DNA from: DASSBG01 sp035699085 | GTDB lineage: Bacteria > Pseudomonadota > Gammaproteobacteria > Xanthomonadales > Rhodanobacteraceae | Reading direction: 5' to 3' | Length of the DNA stretch: 56,289 bases | NCBI GenBank assembly: GCA_035699085.1 | Contig: DASSBG010000027.1 | Location: 1 to 56,289, forward strand | Shown here: piece by piece, positions 35,350-43,839 of the stretch | Position numbering within the stretch: position 1 is the stretch's first letter | Layout: the number at the start of each line of letters is the position of its first letter | Notes under the pieces: generated by a model | Databases searched by the model: none | Told to the model about the DNA's origin: nothing | What the model saw: the letters and a program-made list of their open reading frames with translations, nothing else | Program-made: the position numbers and the translations under genes

Positions 35350-36341
35350 GCGCGGCGCCGCTGCGGCTGGGTTTCCTCGGCGTCGGCTGGATCGGGCGCC
35401 ACCGGATGCAGGCGCTGCTGGAGTCCGGCCTGGCCGAGGCGGCAGCCATCGCCGAGCCGTCGCCCGACTGCCTGGCCGAGGCCGCGAAACTGGCGCCGCA
35501 GGCCGCCCGCTTCGCCAGTCTGGACGAACTGCTGGAGCAGCCGCTGGATGGCGTGGTCATCGCCACGCCCAGCGCCGCCCACGCCAGCCAGACCATTGCC
35601 GCGTTGCAGCGCGGCCTGCCGGTGTTCTGCCAGAAACCGCTCGGCCGCCATGCGGGCGAGGTGGCTGCGGTGCTGGAGGCCGCGCAGGCCGCCAACCGCC
35701 GGCTCGGCGTCGACCTCAGCTACCGCCACCTCGCCGGCATGGCCGAGCTGCGCAAGCGGCTGGATGCCGGCGCGCTGGGCCGCATCTACGCCATGCGTCT
35801 GGTGTTCCACAATGCCTACGGGCCGGACAAGGCCTGGTTTTACGACCGTACGCTCGCCGGCGGCGGCTGCGTGATGGACCTCGGCATCCACCTGGTCGAC
35901 CTGGCGCTGTGGTTGCTGCACCGGCCGAGCGTGCTTGGCGTCGACGCACGCTGCTACGCCGGCGGCCGGCCGCTGGGCGAGCAGCCGGGCAAGGTGGAGG
36001 ATTACGCCAGCGGGCGCATCGATCTCGAAGGCAACATCAGCGTCGAGCTGGACTGCTCGTGGAACCTGGCGATCGGCGTCGATGCCGAGATCGGCATGCG
36101 CATCCACGGCACGGACGGAACCCTGTCGTTGCGCAATGTCGACGGCTCCTTCTACGACTTCGTGGTCGAGCACTTCCGCGGTCGCGAGCGTGAAGTGCTG
36201 GCGGAACCGCCGGACGCCTGGGGCGGCCGCGCCGCGCTGGCCTGGGCGCGCGCGCTGCAGGCGGATCGAGCCTACGATCCGTCAGCCGGGGAGCTCCTCG
36301 ACGTGGCCCGCGTCATCGATCGGTTCTACGCACCGACCTGA
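35346..36341 (+). CDS. Gfo/Idh/MocA family oxidoreductase
   Basis: A 331-residue NAD(P)-dependent sugar oxidoreductase. The N-terminal Rossmann fold has LGFLGVGWIGRHRMQALLE; VVIATPSAAHASQTIAAL and the catalytic-Lys motif VFCQKPLGRHA follow, with DLGIHLVDLALWLL (Asp, His) in the C-terminal domain. The GTG start overlaps the upstream stop by 4 bp, so the MDR gene and this one are coupled. Paired MDR and Gfo/Idh proteins often act on the same nucleotide sugar or inositol-type substrate. Its last 29 bp overlap the convergent epimerase gene. Confidence 0.9.
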   Translation: MSAAPLRLGFLGVGWIGRHRMQALLESGLAEAAAIAEPSPDCLAEAAKLAPQAARFASLDELLEQPLDGVVIATPSAAHASQTIAALQRGLPVFCQKPLGRHAGEVAAVLEAAQAANRRLGVDLSYRHLAGMAELRKRLDAGALGRIYAMRLVFHNAYGPDKAWFYDRTLAGGGCVMDLGIHLVDLALWLLHRPSVLGVDARCYAGGRPLGEQPGKVEDYASGRIDLEGNISVELDCSWNLAIGVDAEIGMRIHGTDGTLSLRNVDGSFYDFVVEHFRGREREVLAEPPDAWGGRAALAWARALQADRAYDPSAGELLDVARVIDRFYAPT

Positions 36342-37386
36342 GTGGCGGCGCAGCGCGCCCGGCGACGGCCGAGCGGGCGACGATGCCGGTGATCAGGGCC
36401 TTGGCGGTGGCGGCGCCCTCGCCGCAACGGATGCTGGCTGCGATGGTCCGCGCCAGGCCTTCCTCGGCGCCGACCCTGGGCGTCCAGCGCAGCAGGCGCT
36501 GCGCCAGCGCAATGTCGGGGCGGCGCCGGCGCGGGTCATCTGCCGGCAGCGGGTGATGCTTCAACGCCGAGCGGCTGCGCGCCAGCCGGCGCACCATGCA
36601 GGCGATCTCGCTGACCGAGTACTCGCCCGGGTTGCCGAGGTTCACCGGCCCGGCGTAGTCCACTTTCATGTAGCGCGCGATGCCCTCGATCAGATCGTCG
36701 ATGTATTGCAGGCTGCGCGTCTGGCTGCCGTCACCGAAAATGGTCAGCGGTTCGTTGGCCAGTGCCTGGCGAACGAAGTTGGTGACGATGCGGCCGTCCC
36801 AGGGGTCCATGCGCGGCCCATAGGTGTTGAAGATGCGCACGATGCGCACCGGCAGCCGCGTGGCGCGGTGGTAGGCCATCGTCGCTGCCTCGGCGTAGCG
36901 CTTGGCCTCGTCGTACATGCTGCGCGGGCCGTTGGGATTGCAGTTGCCCCAGTGGCTCTCCTGCTGCGGGTGCTCGATCGGGTCGCCGTAGACTTCGCTG
37001 GTGCTGGCATAGAAGAAACGCGCCTGGTGGCTGTCGGCCAGCTCCAGCAGCCGGTGGGTGCCGATGCTGTTCGCCTGCAGCGTCTCCATCGGGTACTGCT
37101 GGTATTTGGGCGGTGAGGCGGGGCTGGCGAAATGCATCACCCAGTCGAGCGGCTCGTCGACGTCCAGCGGCTGGGTGATGTCGCCGCGCAGGAAGCGGAA
37201 GCGCGGGTGGTCGCGCAGGTGGGCGATGTTCTGCAACCGCCCCGTGATCAGGTTGTCGATGCCGATCACGCGGTGGCCATCGTCGAGCAGCCGGTCGGCG
37301 AGGTGGCTGCCAATGAAGCCGGCGGCGCCGGCCAGCAGCACGGTTCCGGCCTGCTCGGGATGCAACGGGAAAACATTCGCGCTCAT
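36313..37386 (-). CDS. UDP-glucuronate decarboxylase / UDP-xylose synthase-like SDR
   Basis: A 357-residue extended SDR. The ATG at 37386 precedes VLLAGAAGFIGSHLADRLL. HFASPASPPKYQQYP, STSEVYGDPIEHPQ (Ser, with YGDP), PRSMYDEAKRYAEA (Tyr-x3-Lys) and RIFNTYGPRMDPWDGRIV are the markers of the UXS group, as is DPRRRRPDIA near the C-terminus. The product would convert UDP-glucuronate to UDP-xylose in the cytoplasm. It is the only gene of the cluster on the minus strand. The C-terminal ~40 residues, Arg/Ala-rich, are an unusual extension. Confidence 0.88.
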   Translation of the reverse strand: MSANVFPLHPEQAGTVLLAGAAGFIGSHLADRLLDDGHRVIGIDNLITGRLQNIAHLRDHPRFRFLRGDITQPLDVDEPLDWVMHFASPASPPKYQQYPMETLQANSIGTHRLLELADSHQARFFYASTSEVYGDPIEHPQQESHWGNCNPNGPRSMYDEAKRYAEAATMAYHRATRLPVRIVRIFNTYGPRMDPWDGRIVTNFVRQALANEPLTIFGDGSQTRSLQYIDDLIEGIARYMKVDYAGPVNLGNPGEYSVSEIACMVRRLARSRSALKHHPLPADDPRRRRPDIALAQRLLRWTPRVGAEEGLARTIAASIRCGEGAATAKALITGIVARSAVAGRAAPPLRSVRRTDR

Positions 37387-37691
37387 GGGTCCGCGTCCTT
37401 TGATCCGTGAAAAACGACGAAGGGATTGCCGGCGGTTCCAGCTCTGCCGGTCGCACGGGCGCCGGTGCAACTGCCGCACCGGCGTGCATGCAGGCCCCGA
37501 CGATTGCACCCGCAGGCAGGCCGCACGCTGAACCCGGCCCCGCGCGGTTCACCGGCAGTCAGCCAGCGTCAATCCAGCGCTGCATTCAGCCAGTGGATTC
37601 TTAACGCCAGCCGAGCCAGTCTGCTGCCGTTCACTGGGCAGTTAGACGGTGGCGCCAATACTGGCGATCCCAGCCACAGCGATGGATTGCC
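37387..37691. other. Divergent intergenic region, uxs-like gene and SDR gene
   Basis: These 305 bp hold no convincing gene. The only clear structure is a perfect 9-bp hairpin, CGCCGGTGC / GCACCGGCG, with a 7-nt loop at 37460-37484. A plausible promoter could not be identified with confidence. Confidence 0.5.
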
Positions 37692-38402
37692 GTGACCCGA
37701 ATGGACGACAACCGGCCGCGCCGCAGCGCCATCGTCAGCGGCGGCAGTTCGGGCATCGGCTTGGCGATCGCCGCGCGGCTGCGCGAGCGCGGCGACAGGG
37801 TCGCCGTCGCCGACATCATGCCGCCACCGGCCGAGCTTGGCTGTGACTTCACGCCTACCGACGTCCGCCGCCAGACCGATGTCGATGCCTTTTTTTCCGC
37901 CTGCCAGCCACTGCTGCCGACGCTTTCGACCCTGGTTTGCTGTGCCGGCCGCGGCGTCCACGAACGGCTTGACCAGGGCGACCCGCGCGGTTGGTCGGAG
38001 ATCTTCGAGCTGAACGTGATGGGCGCACTGCGCCTGATCCGCGCCTTCGTGCCGCAGCTGGTCGAGCGCCGCGGCGACGTGGTCATCATCGGCTCGGTCG
38101 CGGCGCAGCGGCAGCACCCCTGGAGCGGCGTCTACAACGCCAGCAAGGCGGCACTGGAGTCGCTGGCCGAAACGCTGCGCCTGGAGATGCAGCCGGAGGT
38201 GCGCGTGGCGGTGATCTCGCCCGGCGTGGTGGATACCGGATTCTTCGCCGCCATGCTTGGCGCCGGCAGCGACGTCGACAGCATCGGCTACGGCGCGCTC
38301 GAGGCCGGCGACGTCGCCGACGCCGCCCTGTACGCGCTGGACCGCCCGCCGCACGCGGCGATGAACCACCTGACGCTGCGCCCGCGCGCGCAACCGCTGT
38401 GA
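37692..38402 (+). CDS. Short-chain dehydrogenase/reductase
   Basis: A 236-residue classical SDR. The NAD(P) loop is VSGGSSGIGLAIA (residues ~15-27), followed by VCCAGRGVHE, the catalytic Ser in IIGSVAAQRQ, and YNASKAALESLAETLRLEM with the Tyr-x3-Lys pair. The GTG at 37692 or an ATG three codons later could start it. It is likely a sugar-nucleotide or lipid-carrier-linked keto-reductase working with the flanking cluster; the substrate is not readable. It precedes the epimerase by 31 bp. Confidence 0.88.
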   Translation: MTRMDDNRPRRSAIVSGGSSGIGLAIAARLRERGDRVAVADIMPPPAELGCDFTPTDVRRQTDVDAFFSACQPLLPTLSTLVCCAGRGVHERLDQGDPRGWSEIFELNVMGALRLIRAFVPQLVERRGDVVIIGSVAAQRQHPWSGVYNASKAALESLAETLRLEMQPEVRVAVISPGVVDTGFFAAMLGAGSDVDSIGYGALEAGDVADAALYALDRPPHAAMNHLTLRPRAQPL

Positions 38403-38433
38403 CCGCCATGCGCCCTGGCCACGGAACCCCCTC

Positions 38434-39549
38434 ATGAGCAAGACCCTGCTGGTCACCGGCGGCGCCGGCTTCATCGGCTCGCACCTTGCCGACCAGCTGC
38501 TGGCCGAGGGCCACCACGTGCGGGTGCTCGACACGCTGGCCTCGCAGGTGCACGGGGAGGACGCCGACCGGCCGAGCTACCTGGCGGCCGAGGTCGAGCT
38601 GCTGCGCGGCGATGTGCGCGACCCTGAGGCACTGCGCGGTGCCTTGCGCGGCGTCGATGGCGTCTACCACCTCGCGGCGGCCGTCGGCGTCGGCCAGAGC
38701 ATGTACGAGATCGCCCACTACACCGACACCAACAACCTCGGTACGGCGCGCCTGCTGGAAGCGCTGATCGACCACCGCGTGGAGAAGCTGGTGGTGGCCT
38801 CCAGCATGAGCATCTACGGCGAAGGCCGCTACGTCGACGCCGACGGCCAGCCGGTGCTGGCGGCGCGCCGACCGCGCGACCAGTTGCGCCAGGCGCAGTG
38901 GGAGGTTCTGGACGCGGACGGCCGGCCGCTGGTGCCGGTGGCAACGCCCGAGGACAAGGCGCCGGACCTGTCGTCGGTCTACGCGCTGTCCAAGTACGAC
39001 CAGGAGCGCATGTGCCTGATGGTCGGCGAAGCCTACGACATCCCCGTCACCGCATTGCGTTTCTTCAATGTCTACGGTCCGCGCCAGGCGCTCTCCAACC
39101 CCTACACCGGCGTGCTGGCGATCTTCGCCGCGCGCTTCCTCAACGGCAATCCGCCACTGATCTTCGAGGACGGCCACCAGCAGCGCGACTTCGTCAGCGT
39201 CCACGACATCGCCCGCGCCCTGCGGCTGGCCTACGACACGCCGGCGGCCACCGGCGAGGTGTTCAACATCGGCAGCGGCCACGCGTGGTCGATCCTCGAG
39301 ATCGCCGAGCGCGTCGGCCACGCGATGGGCGTCGACGCAACGCCTGAAATCACCGGCAACTACCGCGTCGGCGACATCCGTCACTGCTTCGCCGACATCG
39401 GCCATGCGCGCGAGGTGCTGGGCTACCAGCCGCAAGTCACGCTGGAGCAGGGGCTGGCGGAACTGGTGGAGTGGCTGCCGGGTGCCGCCGCGGTCGATCG
39501 CATTGGCGAGGCGCGCGACGAGCTGGCGCGCCGGGGGTTGACGCTGTGA
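38434..39549 (+). CDS. NAD-dependent epimerase, dTDP-L-rhamnose 4-epimerase-like
   Basis: A 371-residue extended SDR. TLLVTGGAGFIGSHLADQLL begins it; VYHLAAAVGVGQSMYEI, VVASSMSIYGEGRYVDADG, SVYALSKYDQERM (Tyr-x3-Lys) and FFNVYGPRQALSNPYTGV are features I associate with the WbiB/Tll group that makes dTDP-6-deoxy-L-talose from dTDP-L-rhamnose, and with related UDP-sugar epimerases. The assignment to a substrate is therefore tentative. Its stop overlaps the GTG start of the next gene by 4 bp. Confidence 0.85.
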   Translation: MSKTLLVTGGAGFIGSHLADQLLAEGHHVRVLDTLASQVHGEDADRPSYLAAEVELLRGDVRDPEALRGALRGVDGVYHLAAAVGVGQSMYEIAHYTDTNNLGTARLLEALIDHRVEKLVVASSMSIYGEGRYVDADGQPVLAARRPRDQLRQAQWEVLDADGRPLVPVATPEDKAPDLSSVYALSKYDQERMCLMVGEAYDIPVTALRFFNVYGPRQALSNPYTGVLAIFAARFLNGNPPLIFEDGHQQRDFVSVHDIARALRLAYDTPAATGEVFNIGSGHAWSILEIAERVGHAMGVDATPEITGNYRVGDIRHCFADIGHAREVLGYQPQVTLEQGLAELVEWLPGAAAVDRIGEARDELARRGLTL

Positions 39550-41657
39550 ACGCCGCCGGCGACCACCGCCAGCAACCGTGCGGCACCGGCGCCGCCGCGG
39601 CCCGTCCCGCGGGCCTCAAGGTGGCCCGCCGGCGCGCTGCGCCCGCCGCGAAGATAGGCATGCTGGAATGGTTCTGGCTGGGCGACCATGCACACGCCGA
39701 ACAGGCCATCGTCGACCTGCGCGCGCTGGGCGTCGAGCACCTGCGCTTCGGCGTTTCCTGGGCCGATTACCTGCGCGAGGCAGGGCGCGAATGGTACGAC
39801 TGGCTGATTCCAAAACTGGCCGCCGAGTTCGAGCTGCTGCCCTGCTTCCTGTACACGCCACCGTCGCTGGGCGAGGCCGCCAGCACCACCTCGCCGCCAC
39901 GCGAACCCAAGGCTTACGCCGATTTCCTCGACCTCTGCATCGATAGGTACGGCGAGCACTTCGACTACGTCGAGCTGTGGAACGAGCCGAACAACCTGCA
40001 GGAATGGAACTACGGCATGGACCGCGCGTGGACCAAGTTCTGCGCGATGGTCGGCGGCGCCGCCCACTGGGCGCGCAAGCGCGGCAAGAAGACCGTGCTC
40101 GGCGGCATGAGCCCGATCGACCCGCACTGGCTGGAGGCGATGTTCGACAACGGCCTGATGCCCTGGATCGACGTGGTCGGCGTGCATGCCTTTCCCGGCG
40201 GCTACGACCAGCCGGGCGAGTCGAGCCTGGCACGCATCGACCAGGTCGCCGCGGTGCTGCGCGCGCACGACCATCCCGCCCCGATCTGGCTGACCGAGAC
40301 CGGCTATTCGACCTGGCGCCACGACGAATTCGAGCAGCTGCGGGTGCTGGCCGAGGCACAGACCCTGCCGGTCGAGCGGATCTACTGGCTGACGCTGCGC
40401 GACCTGCAGCAGCAGCGGCCCTCGGTCGCCGGCTTCCACCACGACCCGCGCGACTACCACTTCGGCATCCAGCGCGAGGACGGCACCCCGAAGTTGCTGT
40501 ACCGCCTGTGGTCGACCTACGGCCTCAAGGGCGTCGCCCGCGCCACCACATGGCCGACGCGCCAGCGCAGCGACCGGCCGGTGGCACTGGTTACCGGCGG
40601 CGCCGGCTTCATCGGCTCCAACCTGTCGGACCGCCTGGCGCGCGAAGGCCGGCGGGTGCGCATCGTCGACAGTCTTGCCCGCGCCGGCGTGGAGCAGAAC
40701 CTGCAGTGGCTGCAGGGGCGCCACGGTGATTCCATCGAGTTCGTGCCCTGCGACATCCGCGACCGCCACCGCCTGCGCGAGGTGGTCGAGGGCGCCCGCC
40801 AGATCTTCCACCTGGCGGCACAGGTCGCGGTCACCTCCAGCCTCGACGACCCGCTGGCCGACTTCGAGATCAACCTCGGCGGCACGCTGAACCTGCTGGA
40901 GGCGGCACGCCACCAACCGCAGGTGCCGAGCATCGTCTTCGCCTCCACCAACAAGGTCTACGGCGGGCTCGCCGACGTGGCGCTGGAGGTGGCGGGCCGG
41001 CGCTACCAGCCGCAGGACGCGGCGCTGCGCGAGCATGGCATCGGCGAATCGCGGCCGCTGGATTTCCACAGTCCCTACGGCTGCTCCAAGGGCGGCGCCG
41101 ACCAGTACATCCTCGACCACGCGCGTTGCATGGGCGTGCCCGCGGTGGTGTTCCGCATGAGCTGCATCTACGGCCCGCGCCAATTCGGCACCGAGGATCA
41201 GGGCTGGGTCGCGCACTTCCTGATCCGTGCCCTGAAGCGCGAGCCGATCACCCTCTACGGCGACGGCATGCAGGTGCGCGACATCCTCCACGTCAGCGAC
41301 CTGGTCGATGCCTACCTGCTGGCCCAGCGCAACATGGCCACGCTGTCCGGCCGTGCATTCAACATGGGCGGCGGGCCGCCCAACACCATCAGCCTGCTGG
41401 AACTGCTCGAGTGGATCGAGCAGTTGCAGGGCAGCCGTCCGGCGATCCGCATGGACGATTGGCGGCCCGGCGACCAGCGCTATTACGTCTCCGACACCCG
41501 GCGCTTCGCCGAGGCCACCGGCTGGCGCGCGCGCATCGCGGCGAGCGACGGCGTGGCCCGGCTCTACGCCTGGCTGCGCGACGACTCCTATGTCATCCCC
41601 AACCGCGCCAATGCGGCGCCAGTGCAGAGCCAGAACCTATGTCGATCCAGCGCGTGA
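39546..41657 (+). CDS. Fusion of glycoside hydrolase and CDP-paratose 2-epimerase-like SDR
   Basis: A 703-residue two-domain protein from the GTG at 39546 (an ATG at 39660 is the alternative). Residues ~40-330 form a TIM-barrel hydrolase of the GH39/GH5-like clan: ELWNEPNN with the acid/base Glu at 147 and IWLTETGYS with the nucleophile Glu at 251. Residues ~345-700 are an extended SDR: TGGAGFIGSN at 350, ASTNKVYGGL, HSPYGCSKGGADQYILDHAR (Tyr511, Lys515) and MSCIYGPRQFGTEDQGWVAH. These last are signatures of CDP-paratose 2-epimerase (RfbE). Both active sites look complete. It lies inside the operon and overlaps both neighbours. Confidence 0.9.
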   Translation: MNAAGDHRQQPCGTGAAAARPAGLKVARRRAAPAAKIGMLEWFWLGDHAHAEQAIVDLRALGVEHLRFGVSWADYLREAGREWYDWLIPKLAAEFELLPCFLYTPPSLGEAASTTSPPREPKAYADFLDLCIDRYGEHFDYVELWNEPNNLQEWNYGMDRAWTKFCAMVGGAAHWARKRGKKTVLGGMSPIDPHWLEAMFDNGLMPWIDVVGVHAFPGGYDQPGESSLARIDQVAAVLRAHDHPAPIWLTETGYSTWRHDEFEQLRVLAEAQTLPVERIYWLTLRDLQQQRPSVAGFHHDPRDYHFGIQREDGTPKLLYRLWSTYGLKGVARATTWPTRQRSDRPVALVTGGAGFIGSNLSDRLAREGRRVRIVDSLARAGVEQNLQWLQGRHGDSIEFVPCDIRDRHRLREVVEGARQIFHLAAQVAVTSSLDDPLADFEINLGGTLNLLEAARHQPQVPSIVFASTNKVYGGLADVALEVAGRRYQPQDAALREHGIGESRPLDFHSPYGCSKGGADQYILDHARCMGVPAVVFRMSCIYGPRQFGTEDQGWVAHFLIRALKREPITLYGDGMQVRDILHVSDLVDAYLLAQRNMATLSGRAFNMGGGPPNTISLLELLEWIEQLQGSRPAIRMDDWRPGDQRYYVSDTRRFAEATGWRARIAASDGVARLYAWLRDDSYVIPNRANAAPVQSQNLCRSSA

Positions 41658-42736
41658 TGATGACCGCCGACACCGTCGGCGGCGTATGGACTTATGCGAT
41701 TGAACTGGCCCGCGGCCTGGCGGCGCGCCAGGTGCGGGTGCTGCTGGTGACGCTGGGCGAGCCACCGCACGCCGGCCAGCGGGCCCAGGCCGCGGCGGTG
41801 CCGGGCCTCGAGATGCGCCACGGCGCTTTTCCGCTGGAGTGGATGGACGGTGCGCTGGAGTCGCAACCGGCCGCCGGCCAGTGGCTGCTGAAGCTGGCCA
41901 CGCAATGGCAGCCGGACGTGGTGCACCTCAACCACTACGGCCACGGCCACCTGCCCTGGCCGGCGCCGGCGGTGGTGGTTGCGCACTCCTGCGTGTGCTC
42001 CTGGCACGAGCATGTGCGTGGCGCACCGGCGGGCAGCGAGTGGAACGCCTACCGCGCGCTGGTCGGCCGCGGCCTGCGTGCCGCGCCGCTGGTGATCGCG
42101 CCGACCGCCGCCATGCTGGCCGACGTTGCCCGCCTCTACGGGCCGCTGCGCGACGGCCGGGTGATCCACAACGGCCGCCGCCCGGACGAGTTTGAGCCGG
42201 CACCCAAGGAAGACGCCGTGCTCTGCGCCGGGCGCCTGTGGGACGAGGCAAAGAATGTGCGCACGCTGGCAACGGTGGCGGGCGACCTGCCCTGGCCGGT
42301 GCGGGTCGCCGGCGAGATCTGGCACCCGCAGGGCGGCCGGGTGCACCTGCGCCACATCGTGCCGCTGGGCCGGCTGACGCCCAAGGCGATGGCCCAGGCC
42401 TACGCCAAGGCGGCGATCTACACCTTGCCTGCGCGCTACGAGCCGTTCGGCCTGACCGTGCTGGAAGCGGCGCTGTCGGGTTGCGCGCTGGTGCTGGGCG
42501 ACATCCCCAGCCTGCGGGAACTGTGGCGCGGCGCCGCCGTGTTCGTGCCCCCCAACGACCCCGCGCGGCTGCACGCGGCACTCGCCCAGCTGATGCGCGA
42601 ACCGCTGCTGCGCAAGGCCTGGGCCAAACGCGCCGCCAAGCGCGCCCAGCGCTACAGCGCGCAGCGCATGGTCGATCACTATCTCGACGTCTACGCCACC
42701 AGCACGCGCGAGGAGGTGCATGCATGCGTGTCGTGA
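41639..42736 (+). CDS. GT4 family glycosyltransferase
   Basis: A 365-residue GT-B enzyme. MMTADTVGGVWTYAIELARGL is the glycogen-synthase-like N-terminal motif; VVHLNHYGHGHLPWPAP and HSCVCSWHEHV follow, and the C-terminal domain has AVLCAGRLWDEAKNVRTLA and YEPFGLTVLEAALSGCALVL with the EX7E pair. It overlaps the fusion gene by 19 bp and the next gene by 13 bp, so all three are co-translated. The sugar donor cannot be inferred. Confidence 0.92.
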   Translation: MSIQRVMMTADTVGGVWTYAIELARGLAARQVRVLLVTLGEPPHAGQRAQAAAVPGLEMRHGAFPLEWMDGALESQPAAGQWLLKLATQWQPDVVHLNHYGHGHLPWPAPAVVVAHSCVCSWHEHVRGAPAGSEWNAYRALVGRGLRAAPLVIAPTAAMLADVARLYGPLRDGRVIHNGRRPDEFEPAPKEDAVLCAGRLWDEAKNVRTLATVAGDLPWPVRVAGEIWHPQGGRVHLRHIVPLGRLTPKAMAQAYAKAAIYTLPARYEPFGLTVLEAALSGCALVLGDIPSLRELWRGAAVFVPPNDPARLHAALAQLMREPLLRKAWAKRAAKRAQRYSAQRMVDHYLDVYATSTREEVHACVS

Positions 42737-43839
42737 TGTTCTACCACTCGCTGTTGTCCGACTGGAACCACGGCAACGCGCACTTCCTGCGCGGCGTCGC
42801 CAGCGAGTTGGCAGGGCGCGGACACGAGGTGCGGGTGTATGAGCCGCGCGGCGGCTGGAGCCTCGACCACCTCGTGACCGAGCACGGCCTGGCACCGGTG
42901 GAAGCCTTCCACCGCGCCTACCCGGGCCTGACCTCGCGTTTCCACGAGCCGGCGGAATTCGATCCCGATGCGTTGCTCGATGGCGCCGACCTGGTGCTGG
43001 TGCACGAATGGAACGCACCGCAACTGGTGGGGCGCATAGGTCGGCACCGTCGTGAACATGGCGGCTACAGACTGCTGTTCCACGACACGCACCACCGCGC
43101 GGTCAGCGAGCGCGAGGCCATGGCGCGCTACGAGCTGGAAGACTACGACGGGGTGCTCGCCTTCGGCGAGGTGATCCGCCAGATCTACCTCGAAGCTGGC
43201 TGGAGCCGCCAGGCCTGGACCTGGCACGAGGCCGCCGATGTACGCGTGTTCCACCCGTTGCCTGATGTCGAGCGCCAGCACGACCTCGCCTGGATCGGCA
43301 ACTGGGGCGACGACGAGCGCAGCGCGGAGCTGCACGAGTTCCTGCTGGAGCCGGCCCGCGCCCTCGGCCTCGACGGCACCGTGCACGGCGTGCGCTATCC
43401 CGCCGCCGCCCGCCAGGCGCTGGCCGATGCCGGGCTGGACTACCGCGGCTGGCTGGCCAATTTCGAGGCGCCGGCCGTGTTCGCGCGCCACCGCGCGACG
43501 GTGCACGTGCCGCGCCGGCCCTACGTGCGCATGTTGCCGGGCATCCCGACCATCCGCCCGTTCGAGGCGCTGGCCTGCGGCATCCCGCTGGTCAGCGCGC
43601 CGTGGCCTGATGTCGAGGGCCTGTTCGAGGCCGGCCGCGACTACCTGGTTGCCGAGGACGGTGCCGCCATGCAGCGCCAGCTGCGCGCGTTGCTGAGCGA
43701 CGCCGACATGGCTGCCGAGCTGGCGCGCCACGGCCGCCAGACGATCCTGGCCCGGCACACCTGCGCGCATCGTGTCGACCAGTTGCTGCAGATCGTCGGC
43801 AGCTTGCAGCCCGCGGCGGTCGAGGAGGCGGCGGCATGA
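42724..43839 (+). CDS. CgeB-type glycosyltransferase (copy 1)
   Basis: A 371-residue GT-B-like protein of the CgeB (spore-maturation-like, Glyco_trans_1_2) group. It starts MRVVMFYHSLLSDWNHGNAHFL. Other features are DLVLVHEWNAPQLVGRIG, LLFHDTHHRAVSE, DLAWIGNWGDDERSAELH and the C-terminal IPTIRPFEALACGIPLVSAPW with EGLFEAGRDYLVAED. It is the first of three related genes in tandem; the N-terminal half differs most from the other two. It would use a nucleotide sugar on the inner side of the membrane. Confidence 0.88.
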   Translation: MRVVMFYHSLLSDWNHGNAHFLRGVASELAGRGHEVRVYEPRGGWSLDHLVTEHGLAPVEAFHRAYPGLTSRFHEPAEFDPDALLDGADLVLVHEWNAPQLVGRIGRHRREHGGYRLLFHDTHHRAVSEREAMARYELEDYDGVLAFGEVIRQIYLEAGWSRQAWTWHEAADVRVFHPLPDVERQHDLAWIGNWGDDERSAELHEFLLEPARALGLDGTVHGVRYPAAARQALADAGLDYRGWLANFEAPAVFARHRATVHVPRRPYVRMLPGIPTIRPFEALACGIPLVSAPWPDVEGLFEAGRDYLVAEDGAAMQRQLRALLSDADMAAELARHGRQTILARHTCAHRVDQLLQIVGSLQPAAVEEAAA

